A DNA stretch of 64,000 nucleotides from Linnemannia schmuckeri (lineage: Eukaryota; Mortierellomycota; Mortierellomycetes; Mortierellales; Mortierellaceae). Both the position numbers and the translations under genes were made by a program. The stretch spans positions 2,356,001 through 2,420,000 of the forward strand of contig JANATG010000001.1 of assembly GCA_029449235.1 (NCBI GenBank). The letters run 5' to 3'. Of the stretch, positions 1-13,400 are shown piece after piece. Under the pieces are notes generated by a model. It was given only the letters and a program-made list of their open reading frames with translations. It made no database searches and was not told the origin of the DNA. Each line of letters opens with the position of its first letter. Positions within the stretch are counted from its first letter, which is position 1.

Positions 1-231
1 CTTTTGTTTTCCATGTTCATGTTATGTGGATCCTTATCTTCGAATCTCCTTATGCTGGTGAGAATGCAACCAAAACGTGCAAAAGGAGTAGAAGCACGAG
101 CAAGTAATGAAGACGAAGAATAAGGAAGGAGAAGAAGTATGATCGAATTGTGCGATTGAATGTTCGATATTATCGTCGCATTGCAGCAGCATCTGAACAA
201 GAATACGTTGTCTGTGAATGGCTGGATGGAT

Positions 232-289
232 TTCTGTGTCTGTGTTTGTGTCTATGTCTGTGTCTCTGTCTGTGTCTGTGTGTGTTGAT
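232..289. repeat. TG/TC-rich microsatellite
   Basis: A run of TGTC, TGTT and TGTG units lies about 550 bp before the first gene. It reads as a simple sequence repeat in non-coding DNA; the apparent reading frames through it are alternating Cys-Leu or His-Arg and have no protein character. Confidence 0.85.
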
Positions 290-469
290 GATCGATATTA
301 ATAGCCATTCAGCAAGTCTGTGTGGGACACATGGAGGGATGAAATAGCTGCCTGTTCCTCTACTCCAAGCAGAAGGAAGCCAGCAGTAAATTGGCACGCC
401 TATACGCATACACACTCTCTCCCTCGTCCCACCCCACTCTACTGTGTCCAACTCACTCATTGTTATCAT

Positions 470-840
470 CCGCCTTTTATTCCCTTCCCTTCCTTTTCTT
501 CTCTTTCTTCTTCTTTTCCCCTTCTCTCTTGTCTACTGGTTCTATCCAACCATCATCCCCCCTCCTTTCCCTTCTTTCCTTCTTCCCTTACTTTCCTTAC
601 TTCTCTTTTCCCCTTCGTCCTCTTCTACTCTCTACTCTCCTCTCTCCTCTCTCCCCTCCACTTTACCTCACATTAGACATACGCCCATCGCTCACTCACT
701 GAGTTTCTCATTCATTTGCAGTGCATTCACTCTCATACACAACTAGCAAAGGGTTGCCTTCGCCAACTGTCTCCATCCCCTTCGATTGAATTCAACCTTG
801 CTACCTTTTCAACAACGACTCGTTACCCCCCTTCTTGCCT
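470..840 (+). promoter_or_regulatory. Pyrimidine-rich leader of the SLY41-like gene
   Basis: From about 470 to 700 the plus strand is almost pure C/T, followed by a mixed stretch up to the ATG at 841. Pyrimidine-rich tracts of this kind precede most of the plus-strand genes in this window, including the flippase, the second F-box gene, EF-3 and glycogenin, so they probably mark core promoter and 5' leader DNA. No TATA box is obvious. The frames that stay open through the tract are compositional. Confidence 0.5.
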
Positions 841-3800
841 ATGGCTGCTACAGTGACAGCCTTCCCGCTGGGCCAACAGCAGCAGCAACAGCAACAGCAC
901 TTCCAGCCAGGAAAAGGCTCTCGTCAGTCAGTTAGGGCTTCCGTGGTCAGCACTGCCCATACCGCTGGTACTTCTTTTTCTTCTTCTGGTGCTACAACTA
1001 CTGCCGGGACTGTTGCAACAGCCCATCCCATTACGACCACGGCAACCAATGGTAGCTCTGCTCCCACCTCTGCAAGCGCGTTCTTTGACTCTCTCGCGAC
1101 CCCAGACCAGCAAAGTCCCACGGACGATACGCCCTTGTCTGTCCATATCAAGCAACTCCCCACTCCAAGGACCTCTATCTCCTCTGGTGCCAACTCTCCT
1201 CCAGAGGGACTCTCGCCCAATTCTCACTCGCATTCTCGTTCTCAGTCTCAGTCCCAGTCGCAGTCATCCCATACTCTCCTCCAAACACCCACCCACATTC
1301 GCCACCAAAGTAGTTCCCAATTCCACGCGGCGTCGTCCTTTCACACCCCCTCCAACTCTGAACATCAAAGCACCCTTGCTTCTACACCCCCTGCCCACCA
1401 CAGCGGCGGCAATGAACATAATCATAACAACCTCAACGGCAACAGTCTGCTTCATACTCGGTCGCCTTTGATCACTATGCGCTCGCCCTCTCCCGTTCCT
1501 GGCTCAAGGCCGTCATTGGTCCACCTGGACACAACTCCTGCTTCACTTTTGTCAACAAACTCGGCTCTTCAAGCGGGCATGTCATCTGCAACGCTCGGGT
1601 CCAGTCTGTTTAGTGTGGGAGGAGGAGGGGGGACGGGAGTGGGTGGGATAATGGCAGGAGGACCCGGCGGAGGAGGGGTGTCATCCATCTCCACAGCGAC
1701 CTCGCCTTCGTCCAACACGCTAGGCGGTCGTGCAGTGTTTCAAAGTTTCCACCAACACGAATTAGAATCCCAACAGCAGCAGCAACATCAACAGGACCAG
1801 CTTGAGGACGAAAGGGAGCTGCAAAAGAAGAATGCTCGATCTGCGATCCAGAGCGTCTCTGTCTTTTTGCCCCCTGCTCTTAACCAGTCTCTGACCAAGG
1901 TCGTCCAATCGGCCAAGGACGCAGTCTCGCCCTCGTCCCCCCACAGCAAAACATCGCTCCCCTTTGGGCGTCATGCTGGCGCGTCGGGGCTCTCGGATAT
2001 GGGCGTAGCCATGGGCAGTATGAGCGGCATGGGTATGGGCATAGGCATGGGCGGAGGTGGATTACCTGTCAGTAGTGCCTATGCCCCGCGATCAACCGCA
2101 ACATCGTTGAGACAGCAACTCAGCCCAGGCTCGCTGATGCAGGTCCTCAAGCTGCCCTTGATTTGTCTCTCCTGGTACATGTCCTCGGCAGTGACTAACA
2201 ATATTGGCAAGCAGATCATGAACCAGTTCCGCTACCCCGTCACCCTGACGTTTGTCCAGTTTTGGTTCGTCTCGATCTTTTGTTACGTGGCTGCTGCTGG
2301 ATTCAGTATGACAAGGATTCGACCCCCCACCAGAGGCATTATTGAGATGACTGCCCCCCTGGTTGGTTTTCAGGTTGTTGGACATGTGTTCTCGAGTGTC
2401 GCCATCAGTCGTGTTCCCCTGAGCGTTGTCCACACTGTCAAGGTATGCAATGGTTGCCTTCTTTTGTAAATGTTCTCTTATCCGTCTATGATTATTTGGG
2501 TTCGGAATTAAGAAAGAGTGAGCGAGTTGGATGAGAGGCGATTATGTATGGTTATTCCATTTTGAGGGTTAGACCAAGAAACGAAAAAAGAGCGAGCGGG
2601 TGACAAAGATACTCTCTCTGGTTCACAATTCTGGGGATCTGAGTGCAGGAGGGGAACCCATTGGACATCATCCGGCCATCTTGTTTTAATACCGTATATT
2701 CGCGGGGAATGATTGACTGGGTTGGATCATTATGACCGATGAATCGATGGGAGCTAAGGGACTGGGGCAGGAAGAAAACACGCTCATTTATTATCGATGG
2801 ACATAGAGAAACAACCTCAAGTAGCCAATTCTATGCCTCCCTGCATCAAGAGGGGAGAGCGGGAGAACTCGCTTAGATCTCTTCACAGAAGGAATCATCG
2901 TCATGACAATGCTCACTTTTTTTTTTTTTTGCTTTTGTTTACTTTGTTTATGTGTTTGTGTTTGTATTCACCCTTGGGTTCCCTTTTTCAGACTACACGC
3001 GGTCAGATAAAGTGTAACGAGTGGAATAGTTTAACGTGTGCTTCCTTCCTTTCTGACGAGCATGCATGGAAGAAGAGATAACATTATGCTAACATCTATT
3101 TACACTTATCTCTCGCTAGGCGTTAACCCCACTGTTTACTGTTCTGTTCTATCGAGTTGTCCTCGGAACGACCTACAGCAAGCCGACCTATCTGTCGCTT
3201 GTGCCTCTGACAGCGGGAGTGATGCTGGCCTGTCGCATGTCGCTCGAGTTCAACAACCTGGTCGGATTGACCTCAGCCCTTCTGTCGACATTGGTCTTCG
3301 TGATGCAGAACGTATTTACGAAAAAGATTCTCTCGGGCAACAAGGGCAAACAGGCACAATCGTCTCATGAGGAGCATGGAATGGGAGGATTGGGCAACAA
3401 GGAATCGATCTCGACCGGCTCGGCCTCTGGATCGGACCCTGTCGATGCAGCGTTGGGAGGACATCATGGACCGAGCCAGAAGCTGGACAAGATCAACATT
3501 TTGTTCTACTCGGCTACCATGGCGGCGATTTGTATGATCCCGATGTGGCTCTACACCGAGGGCTGGCACTTGATGTTTTCGGAGGATCCGTTGGGTCATG
3601 AATCTGGATCGACAGGAACGTGGACAGGGATCAGCTGGTTGCTCTTCCTCAACGGTGTCTCGCACTTTTTCCAAAACTTCTTGGCCTTCTCGGTGTTGGC
3701 GTTGACGTCCCCCGTGACATACTCGATCGCGTCGTTGATCAAGCGAATTGTGGTCATTGTGGCGAGTATCATCTATTTCCATCAGACGTTGGGATTGACA

Positions 3801-4007
3801 CAATGGACAGGAGTCTGTATGACGTTCTGGGGTCTGTGGATGTACAATTCTGCCAAGAACGCGGCCAAGGTCGACCCGGCGTCGAGTATCCTTGCGTCCA
3901 CCAAGGTTGGCAGGCGGATGTCGCGGCGGTTTGGAAGGGGGCTTTTGGATCCTGAGGTTGTTGGGGATGGACCTAACCCTCGGAGCAAAGTTGGCTTCAT
4001 GGTATAA
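841..4007 (+). CDS. SLY41-like triose-phosphate transporter family protein (SLC35-type carrier)
   Basis: Two exons, 841-2442 and 3120-4007, give 829 residues. Residues 1 to about 430 are low complexity: poly-Gln, a Ser-Gln repeat, and Gly-rich and Met-Gly runs. The carrier starts near Met433 and has many hydrophobic segments with the family signature around the splice junction (HTVK joined to ALTPLFTVLFYR) and the later stretch PVTYSIASLIKRIVVI. Yeast Sly41 is an ER/Golgi member of this family and suppresses loss of Ypt1; its substrate is unsettled. The ATG at 841 is the first in frame after the leader. The intron of 677 bp (GTATGC to CGCTAG) is long for this locus and contains a T-run. The protein is nearly twice the usual length because of the disordered N-terminus. 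The family call is firm; the substrate is unknown. Confidence 0.9.
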
Positions 4008-4238
4008 TTTTGTTGTAATAGAAAAATTGTGTTTGTCCTTTTTTTCTATTTTTTTTTCTTTACCGTTACTGTTGTAGAATCATATCAAAAAAAAATGCCC
4101 TAGGGTACCCTTGCTTAGAACGTCGATGCCACGTTTTTTGTTTTTTGATTTTTGTTCTTTTTGAATGAGTGTATGCTAAAAGCTGATAAGAATAGTCGGA
4201 GGGAAAACGAAGACAGGGCGTGTGAAAGTGGTTGGATG

Positions 4239-4271
<33 letters not shown>

Positions 4272-7200
4272 ACAGGGCTTGGCGGCAGAACCAATTGCCC
4301 GTTTCTTGCCCATCTCTCTCAAACTCTGTTTGTGTACAAATCTAAACGGTGCACAAGAATTTCATGGAGGTTTCTCACCGAAAGGTTATGATCACATGTG
4401 GAAATGGAAGAAAACAAAATGGACCCTCATAGGTCAATGCGAAAAGAAGGGTTGGCTGGTTGTATCCAAGACCTGAATTGTCGATCGCGATCCCTGGCTT
4501 GGTACTATTAACCCTCCATCTTTCTCGTAAGCAAAAAAGTTGCTAACTTACCGAGACACACCAGAAGGTGTTCACCGATCGCGTTCTGAAATGGAAATCC
4601 CTTTCCTCTCCATTTTCAACGATGCCCTAAAAATAGAAAACATTTCGCAGTTTGTCGGTTCTTAAGTATGTCTCGCTTTCATCCGATTTTTTCGTGCTAG
4701 AAACAATGGGCATAGTTGGAGTGGGGGGGTTTTTTTTATTCGGCGCGGTCCACAAAGTAAAAAAAAAGTGGACCTCACCTTGCAGGATCCCAGTTTGTTT
4801 TGCAAATATTCAAGAAGAAAAACACGCGTTTCTCGGTCGATACGAAACAATTGAAACATGAATCAAGCTTTTAAAATGGCACCCTCACCCGGCAATGAAG
4901 AGAGTTTTGTGAAAGAACGACGATTCGGTGAGACTATTGTCGTTTATTTTATCGAGGAAATGAAGACGAAAACGAAGACTGAGTGTGAAAAGAAAGATAT
5001 TTTGCCTCTCGTTCAATCTGCCCTCAACCCCTCTCTTCTCCCATTTGGATCCCTCCTCTTGTCTGCTAGGACCCTCTCCTACCTCTTCCATTGTCTATCC
5101 TCCATGCTAATCCTCCCAGTCTCTCCATTCATCCCCACTTCCCCCTTTCCCTTCTTCCTTCTCCCACTGCACCCCTTTTCTTTACTATCTTTTTCTTTCT
5201 TTCTTCTTCCAAGCGCGTTTGTTTTTGTATGTTTACCGACAATGGCATGGTCTGATCGGTAGCGGAAGTTTGGGAGGGATGTTGAAAGGGTGGGGAAAGG
5301 GGGACATGCGAGGAGTAAGGCAGGGGAGAAAACAGAACACAGAACCAATGCCAAAGTGAACTGGATGCCCAGCCAACCAAATGATCACGGTAATCACCAC
5401 CACCACCACTATCAGAATGTCTACAGAACTGTCGCAAAGAGAGAAAGAGAACAACAAAAACAACAGGTCACATACCACCAGAAGAGGACAAAAAAGGGGA
5501 AAGTTGATTGATGTCATGAATTGGATGGGTGGATGAGCGTCTGTCGTTCTCGGCGTCATGCCATGGCTGATGGCTGGCATGGCGTATGATAAGGGAGGCG
5601 AAAGAGGGGAGGAGGGAGGCTGTATGATTTTTCCATGGAATCTCCAGAAACCTCGTCCTCTCCCCCTTGTTCAAACCCCATTCTCGAACACCGACAACAT
5701 AAACAAACAGGATACAAAGCAAAATTAGCCATTGATTTCATTCAGGACAAGCAAGGAAAGAAATATTCATTCAAACAAGTAAATAAATGAGCGTTATTGT
5801 TGACTGTATAAAGTACACAGACTAACAGACTAGTGAATGTAATAGCTGCTTTGTCAGGTGGAAAACACTATGAAAGAAGGCATAGAAGAGGCAGAAATTA
5901 TGAGAGCGTGTACCCACCTGTCTTTCGCTTCTTTTTTTGCTGAGCCAGGTTGGTGAAGGCATGTTTTGAAGATAAAATGCTCCTCCTCTTTTCTCAGCAC
6001 GTGTAATTAAATAGCGGTGGAAAGGTGGAGAAAGAGAAAAAGAGAAAGGAGTCGTGAGACTGAGATCTTGACCTTCACGAAATAAAAGGAAAGACACGAA
6101 TGAACAACTCTTTCCTCCAGCCAGGCGAAAACATCAATGCAAAGACAAAAATAGAAGTTGGACGCGTCCATTATGGGGTTTTGTCTTTCCCAGAGGAATG
6201 GGCTGCAGCTGCTCTTGCTCAAATTTGTGGTTGTCCAGACCCTAAGTTCACTAGATATTATTCCCTAGAGGCGTTCTCTTGTTTATTATACATGTTGCAG
6301 GCTGTCTTCTCTCTCCCATCAATCAATCAAGAAATTGATGGTGGTTATTTTTTCTTCTTATGTGCAATGTTGCTTTGACCGCATGCTCACTTCTGAAAGC
6401 CCTTTTTTTTTTCTTATACTCCATCCCCTACCTTTTATCATTAACTGTCTTCCAGGCAAACAGTTACTATCCCCCAAGTACCCCTTTTTGTGACACCATG
6501 GAACGGTCAGAACAGGTTTAATGTGAATTTGAATTTCAGTAAAGTCGACAAAAGGCATGTTTTGGGCTTTTGGGTCAACGCCAGCAACAACGCCAGCGAA
6601 AAAAAACGTTTCTTGTTTGGTACTGTCTATCCTATCGGAACAAGTGTCCCCCCGGAAAGATGAAGGCGGCGGCAAATGATTTCGTGCCATGTGTGTGTGC
6701 TGAGAGAGTGGAAAGAGAGCGCAGACTGTTGTTTTGTTGAGAGGGGATATTCATAGAAAAATTATGGCTGACGTTTTGACCTTTTTTGAACAGCAGACAA
6801 ACAGGCAGCCAGCGCGTGAGTATGTGGGTGACATCCACGCACCTTACCCCATGGCAAAGTGAGAGTGTGTGTGCTGATACATGGATGGATGATGGACGAT
6901 GGGGAATAGAAATATCACGTAACAGGGGAAGAAAAGACAGAAAGAATGAAAAGAAAAGAAGAGAAAGAAAATAAGAAAGGAAGAGGACCCGTTATGCTCG
7001 TTCAATTCTCTCTATCTTTTTATTTATCCTGCCTAAAAGATACCATTGCAACACACTCCGTCTTTTTTTTTTTTTTATTTCCGGTTCCCTTTCTTCTTCC
7101 CTTTTGTCCACCTCTTCTCTTTTCTTTATTCTTTCCTTTGTCATTCTCCTCCCCCTCCATCTGCACCTTGTCATCACTCTCTCCGTTTCTTCAATCTCAT

Positions 7201-7450
7201 TCCTCCTCCACTAGACACTCCCCTCCCCTCATCCCCCTCCACACTCCTCCGCCACTTCATATTTTTCAGATTCCTCCACTCCACCGATGGACATCCTCTC
7301 CACATAATTCCTCCTTCCTCTCTCCTCATACGACAGACAGCCAAACCGGCCCCATTCCCGTCTGCCCGGCTCACTCTTCCTCTCTTACATTTACTCTCTT
7401 CACCTCACTTTCCCTTACCCTTATAATAACACCACCACAGCCGCAGAGCC
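4008..7450. other. Intergenic region, low complexity
   Basis: There are 3.4 kb with no gene I can support. The region holds a 30-base A-run at 4239-4268, a C/T-rich block at 5000-5210, purine-rich patches near 5280-5330 and 6900-6990, and a long C/T-rich leader at about 7060-7440 before the flippase ATG. Open frames here are short, on both strands, and follow base composition. Confidence 0.6.
4239..4268. repeat. Poly-A run (30 bp)
   Basis: Thirty consecutive A residues lie about 230 bp downstream of the SLY41-like stop codon. No flanking target-site duplication was seen, so there is no support for a retroposed copy. It is most simply a homopolymer microsatellite. Confidence 0.9.
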
Positions 7451-10400
7451 ATGGTGAACCCCCTCCGTAAGGTCTACAACAAGACCCCATGGGAGCAAAA
7501 ACGACTTAGCAAACCCCTTTCTGACCCAAACTACATTGCAACTCCCCTCCAACAGTCTACTATCTACGAACACAACGATCAGCAAGGTCAACACCATGAA
7601 CAAGACCAACGGCAACAGCAACAGAGCTCGAGCCCTGCTACACCGCCACTCCAACGCCAAGTTTCTATAGCACTTCCTCCCAATAGCAACAACAGCGGCA
7701 ATAGTAATAATAACAACAGCAACAATAATGGCACATCCAACAGCGAGCCAGTGCGCCGGGGAATGACACGGGCAGATACGAAGATCTCGCTCCGCAAGTC
7801 CAAAAAGGACTCTCGTCGAGTGTTTGTCAACATCCCCCCTCCACCCCAGTACCTCGACAACAACGGCCTCCCAAAGCTCTCTTTTGGGTCCAATCGTATC
7901 AACACCGCCAAATACACCGCCCTCACCTTTCTTCCAAAGAACCTGTTTGAGCAGTTCCGCAGAGTCGCCAATATGTTTTTCCTGTTTATGGCCATCATCC
8001 AGCTCACTCCCATCTTCACCGTCGGCTCGCCCTTCCTCACCGTCTTCCCCCTCTGCTTCGTTGTCGGGGTCACCGCCATCAAGGACGGCTTCGAGGACTA
8101 CAAGCGCCACGTCGAAGACCGCAACTTCAACCAGCGCCTCTGCCAGCAGCTCAAAAATGTCGTCAACTACAATTACCCGACCGCCAACTATATGGCCGCA
8201 CAGAAGAAGAAGAGCCTTCCAGTGAGAGCATGGGCCGGTCTCGTCCGTGGCATCAGCAATACTACTACGAGTACTCTTAGAGCTCTGAAGCTGTCCAAAA
8301 AACCGCCACCCCAAGACAACCTTCCTCATTTGGATCTGAATCAGCTCGCCGACGACGACATGGGTCCCTATGACCTGCAACAACAAAAGAACGGTCAACC
8401 GGATGCCGTCAGCTCAACGGGACCCCAGCCCGAGTTCGTCAAGGAGCAATGGCACAATTTGCGCGTCGGAGACTTTATCATGCTCAAGAACAACCAGGCT
8501 GTCCCCGCCGACGCCATCATCCTCTCCACCTCCGAGGCCGAGGGCTCGTGCTTTATTGAGACAAAGGATCTGGACGGCGAGACCAACCTCAAGACCCGCA
8601 TGTCGCTCCATGAGACCTCAAAGTATAACACCGCCCGCCGTTGCAGTCGTCTCAAGTTCTACGTCGACATGGAACCCATCAACGCCAATCTTTTCACCTT
8701 CAACGGTTCCCTCACCATGCTGGCCAAGAAGCGCCGCCCCGCCAACATGCCACCAGGACACTCTGCCGGACCTTCAGGAAACAACCGCTTTAGTCACTAT
8801 GCTCCCTCGATCACCTCCAGTATGATGTCCAGTGTTCGCGGATCCATGGATGAAAATGACGCCTACAGGGAAACATTTGACCAGGGTTACGGAAACTCGC
8901 CTGTCGATGGTTCGGTTGGACCTGCTCAGAGTGGAACCAGTGCCTCCGACTATGCACGCCTTCACAAGTCGCCCTCGCAAAGGAGACGATCCCGCCTCTC
9001 TGGCTCTCACTCTCACTCTCATGGCGATCCTACTTCATCCACCCTGCCTACAGCACACAATGGAGATATTTATTCTGCAGGAGACAAGCAAGAGTATGAG
9101 GAGCTCTCCGAGATTTATCAGGATGACCAGCATCCTGGAGCAGAATCATCTTTCCGTCCTAGTTCCTCCAAGCGCGGTAGTCTTCACAGAACTGCCACAG
9201 CGGTGAGCATGGCTGGCGCCAGTGATATGGCCAAGAGTGTTCTCAGGTCTAATTACGAGCAGCAGTTCCAGCAGCAGCAACAGCCGGATGTGGCCTCGCC
9301 CCGCAGACGGGAGTCCTCTGCAGTCAGTAATGGTGCAGCCTTCAGCCCTGCCGATTCTGATGCCTTCAAGAACAATTGCCCTTACAAGGAGACCACCATC
9401 CCTGTCGACATTAACAACATGCTCCTGCGTGGACACGTCATCCGTAACACTCATTGGGTCATTGCCGTCATTGTTGCGACCGGTACCGAGACCAAGATCA
9501 TGTTGAACTCTGGCGAAACCCCGAGCAAGCGCAGTCGTATCGAGAAGACCATGAACATTCAGGTATGTCATTTTGCTATGTTATGATTATATGTTTTGTT
9601 TGGTTCTGTTCTGTTTTGTCAGCATTCGCTCACAAATGTAACAGAGACAATGCGTAACTAAATCTACGTTATTACATTATCCCCTTTCCCTAGGTTGCTA
9701 TTAATTTTGGCATCTTGCTTTTGCTTTGTGTTGTTTGTGCAGTGGGATCGACAATCTATGACCGCAAGTGGCGAGGCACAGGGGCCGAGCAGTTATGGGA
9801 TCGATCGGCTCGTGGTGTCACTATCGAAGGTGTTATCACGTTCTTGTAAGTCTCTTGCCGTTAAACATGAAACGGTGCATATTTTATTTTATTTTATTTT
9901 CCTCGCGACCATATATTGAAAAGCCTTGTTTCTAACTTTATATTTACTTTGTGCATCTTCCCTTCCATAGCACGAGTTTGATTATTTTCCAAAATATTAT
10001 TCCCATCTCCCTCTACATTTCTATCGAGTTCGTCAAGACCTTCCAGGCGTACTTTATCTGGCAGGACAGCGACATGTATGATATCGAGCTGGACCAGTTC
10101 TGCACCCCTAAGACCGTAAGTTACCCTGCACCCTGTTTTGTGAATTTTTGTTGTTAATGCTCTTGTACGTTTCTTGGCGCTAAAAAGTAGATGCGCAGTG
10201 TCGTAATGAGAAAAAAATTAAATTTGCGACATGAGAGCATTGGACTAATTTTTCTGTTGTTATTTTTGACTGACCAATCTAGTGGAATCTAACGGACGAC
10301 CTGGGCCAGATTGAATATGTCTTTTCGGATAAGACAGGGACCCTGACCAGGAACATCATGGAGTTCAAAAAGTGCTCTATTAATGGCAAAATCTACGGAA

Positions 10401-13400
10401 ACAACGCAGTCGCTGGACAGACGGATGCCGAAAAGGGCCTTGCGCTGATGGGCGGCCAGGACCCTAGTCAGGGACGTGGTGGAGAGGCTGGTGGCCAGCA
10501 ACCGCAACAACAACAGCAGCAACAGCAGCAACAGCAGGGTGACAAGCAGGCTGTGCTGCAGGAATACGACCAAGAGGTTAGAAAAATCTTTGAGCCTGCC
10601 TACATGGATCCCCTCGAAATCCTCACCTTTGCCGACCCCGACATCATCCGCGATCTCACCGGACATGGAGGCGAGAACAGGAGCACCACGACTGCGGTCA
10701 GCAACAACGGCGAAGGTAGCTCGACCTCCCCCCGGCAAGCTGGATCAGGATCGAACGGGCCCCAGCATGATGGCTCGCCCTCCAGCAACATTCACGACTT
10801 TTTCACCCTGTTAGCTCTTTGCCACACTGTCGTAGTTGAGCAGCCTGAGGAGGAGCTCGAAGATGATGAGGATGATGAGTTTGGTCTCTACGCCGAGAAT
10901 GGCTCGCCTCCTGCCAACAATGATGTTGACGAGAATGGCAGGTTCGTGGAACCTCTGCAGGAGCAGCAGGAGCAGCAGAAGGGTTTGGGCATTCGCGAAA
11001 AGTTGAAGCAAAAGGCCGAGGCTCATGGACTTTCGGTGCCTGGAGCAGAGACGAAGTCAGGAACCAGATCTCGCAAGAACTCAAACGCCGGATCTATCTC
11101 TGCCTCTCCTCTCCCTGGACAGGAAGGAAAACCCCAGCCAACCATCAAGTACCGTGCAGAGTCACCCGACGAGGCAGCATTGGTGTCCGCAGCCAAGAAT
11201 GTCGGGTTCGCGTTTGTTTCGCGTGGTGCCGCCCCTAGCGCAGATGGAGGCGATCAGAAGGCTGTCAAGGGCAACTCTCGCCAGAACGTAAACTTGAACA
11301 TTCTTGGACAAGACCACACCTACGAGCAGTTGGATGTCATCAAATTCAACTCGACTCGCAAGCGTATGACCGTCATTGTCAGGGAGCCTCAGGAACTTGG
11401 CGGAAAGATTTTGTTATTGACCAAGGGAGCCGATAACGTCATTTTTGAGCGCCTTGCCCATACCGACGACGAGACCCTCCGCGACCATACTGAGCGTGAC
11501 ATTGAGGCGTTCAGTAACATGGGTCTCCGTACTTTGACCTTGGCGCAGCGCGTCCTCGACCAGGAGACCTACGACCAATGGGCTGCCAAGTATGCCGAGG
11601 CTGGAAAGGCGCTGGATGACCGTGCCAAGAAGATGGACCAGGTTGCTGAGGAGATTGAGCGGGACCTCACTCTCTTGGGCGCCACCGCTATCGAGGACAA
11701 GTTGCAAGAGGGTGTCCCGGACAGTATCGCGGCTTTGCGCGAGGCCGGTATCAAGGTCTGGGTCCTCACTGGAGACAAGTTGGAGACTGCTATCAACATT
11801 GGATTCGCCTCCCGTTTGCTCGAGAAAGACATGAAGTTGGAGATCATGAAGATGGGACGCAACGAAGATCCAACTCGGGTGCTCGCACGTTTCAAGGAGT
11901 TGGTCAATGGTGTTTTGAGCGGCAAGAGCAGTCGTCAGGAGGAGTCCGCATCCATCTTCGAGAAGAGCATTGAATCGGGGGCGCCTTTGAACGAGAATGC
12001 TCCACTGAACGAGAAGACAGAGTATCAGGAGCCTCAGCAGACGTCACCTCAGGCCTATAACGCCGCGGGTGGCGGAAACACTTGGGATGAGAAGCATCTT
12101 CCTCCCACACCAGCAGGAACATCTCTTGTCGAGCACGAGCAGGCGCAGCAGGAGCAACATTCTTCGGGCCAAGGAGAGCACGCCTTGATCGTCGATGGAT
12201 CTGCGCTCAAGATTTTACTGGACGACCCAGAGGCACGCCAAGATCTGATCAAGCTGTCGGATGTCTGCTTCTCTGTCATCTGCTGCCGTGCCTCGCCCTT
12301 GCAGAAGGCCTTGGTTGTCGAACTGATCCGCCGAGGCAAGAAGACCGTCTGTCTCGCCATTGGAGACGGAGCCAACGATGTCTCTATGATCCAGGCCGCC
12401 AACATTGGTGTTGGTATTTCCGGTCAGGAGGGTATGCAAGCTGCAATGGCTTCGGATTACTCGATTACCCAGTTCCGTTTCGTCCGCAAGTTGGTTCTCG
12501 TCCACGGCCATTGGGGCTACATGCGCATCGCCGAGATGATCCTTAACTTTTTCTTCAAGAACGTCCTCTGGGTCGCCGCTGTTCTCTGGTTCCAAATCTA
12601 CTGCGGGTAAGTTTGTCTTAAGCATGCTTGTGATGCAGGATGAATCTCGTCATATTCCATAACGTATCAAATATTAATTTAATTTTCATTTGCCGTTATG
12701 TAGATTCTCGGCAATGCTGTTTTACGACTACACCTTTGTGTCGTTGTACAACTTGATGCTGACTGCAGTGCCAGTGCTCGTTCTTGGTGCGACGGATCAG
12801 GATCTGACGGCGCCCTATGTTCTCCGCTACCCTGGTGTTTACAAACTCGGCATTCAGCAGAGGCGTTACAACCAGACGCGCTTTATCATCTATATGTTGG
12901 ATGGTGTTTGGCAGTCTTTGGTTGTTTTCTGGTTTTGGCGCGGAGTCTATGGACTCAACGTTTTGGGCACCAGGGGCTTCGACAATTCACTTCTGGAGTT
13001 TTCGACTTCGGTTGCGATTACCAATGTTGTTATCGCATCGCTCTACGTTGGATTGCACTCGTACCACTGGACCTGGCTGACGCATTTTGCAGTCTGGGGC
13101 TCAATCACGTTCCTGGTGCTCTTGATCGTCATTTATGGGTTTTTCCAATCGTCACCCATCTATCACGTCGCCATTCATCTGTTCACCTATGGTCCCTTTT
13201 GGTTCATGTTGATCCTTTCGGTCGTCACCGCGCTGTTGGCAAGATTCACCATTCTCTTTGTCAGCTTCTGGTGGTTCCCCGATGATGTCCATGTGGTCCG
13301 CAGGATCATGCTCAGCGAGAAATGGAACGCCAAGGCCTTGAAGGCTGCATGGACTGGATTGGCGCCCGATGGCTTGACACCTGCCGAACAAACCGAACAG

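Noticed and set aside
4239..4268. A-run as the tail of a retroposed element
   Set aside because: No target-site duplication or element body was seen beside it.
5290..5722. Small genes in the 4.0-7.4 kb spacer
   Set aside because: Frames on both strands are short, overlap each other and follow base composition; no start context or motif supports any of them.
7421..8398. Open frame of 325 codons on the minus strand
   Set aside because: It lies opposite exon 1 of the flippase, whose frame has clear family motifs; the opposite frame follows from codon bias.
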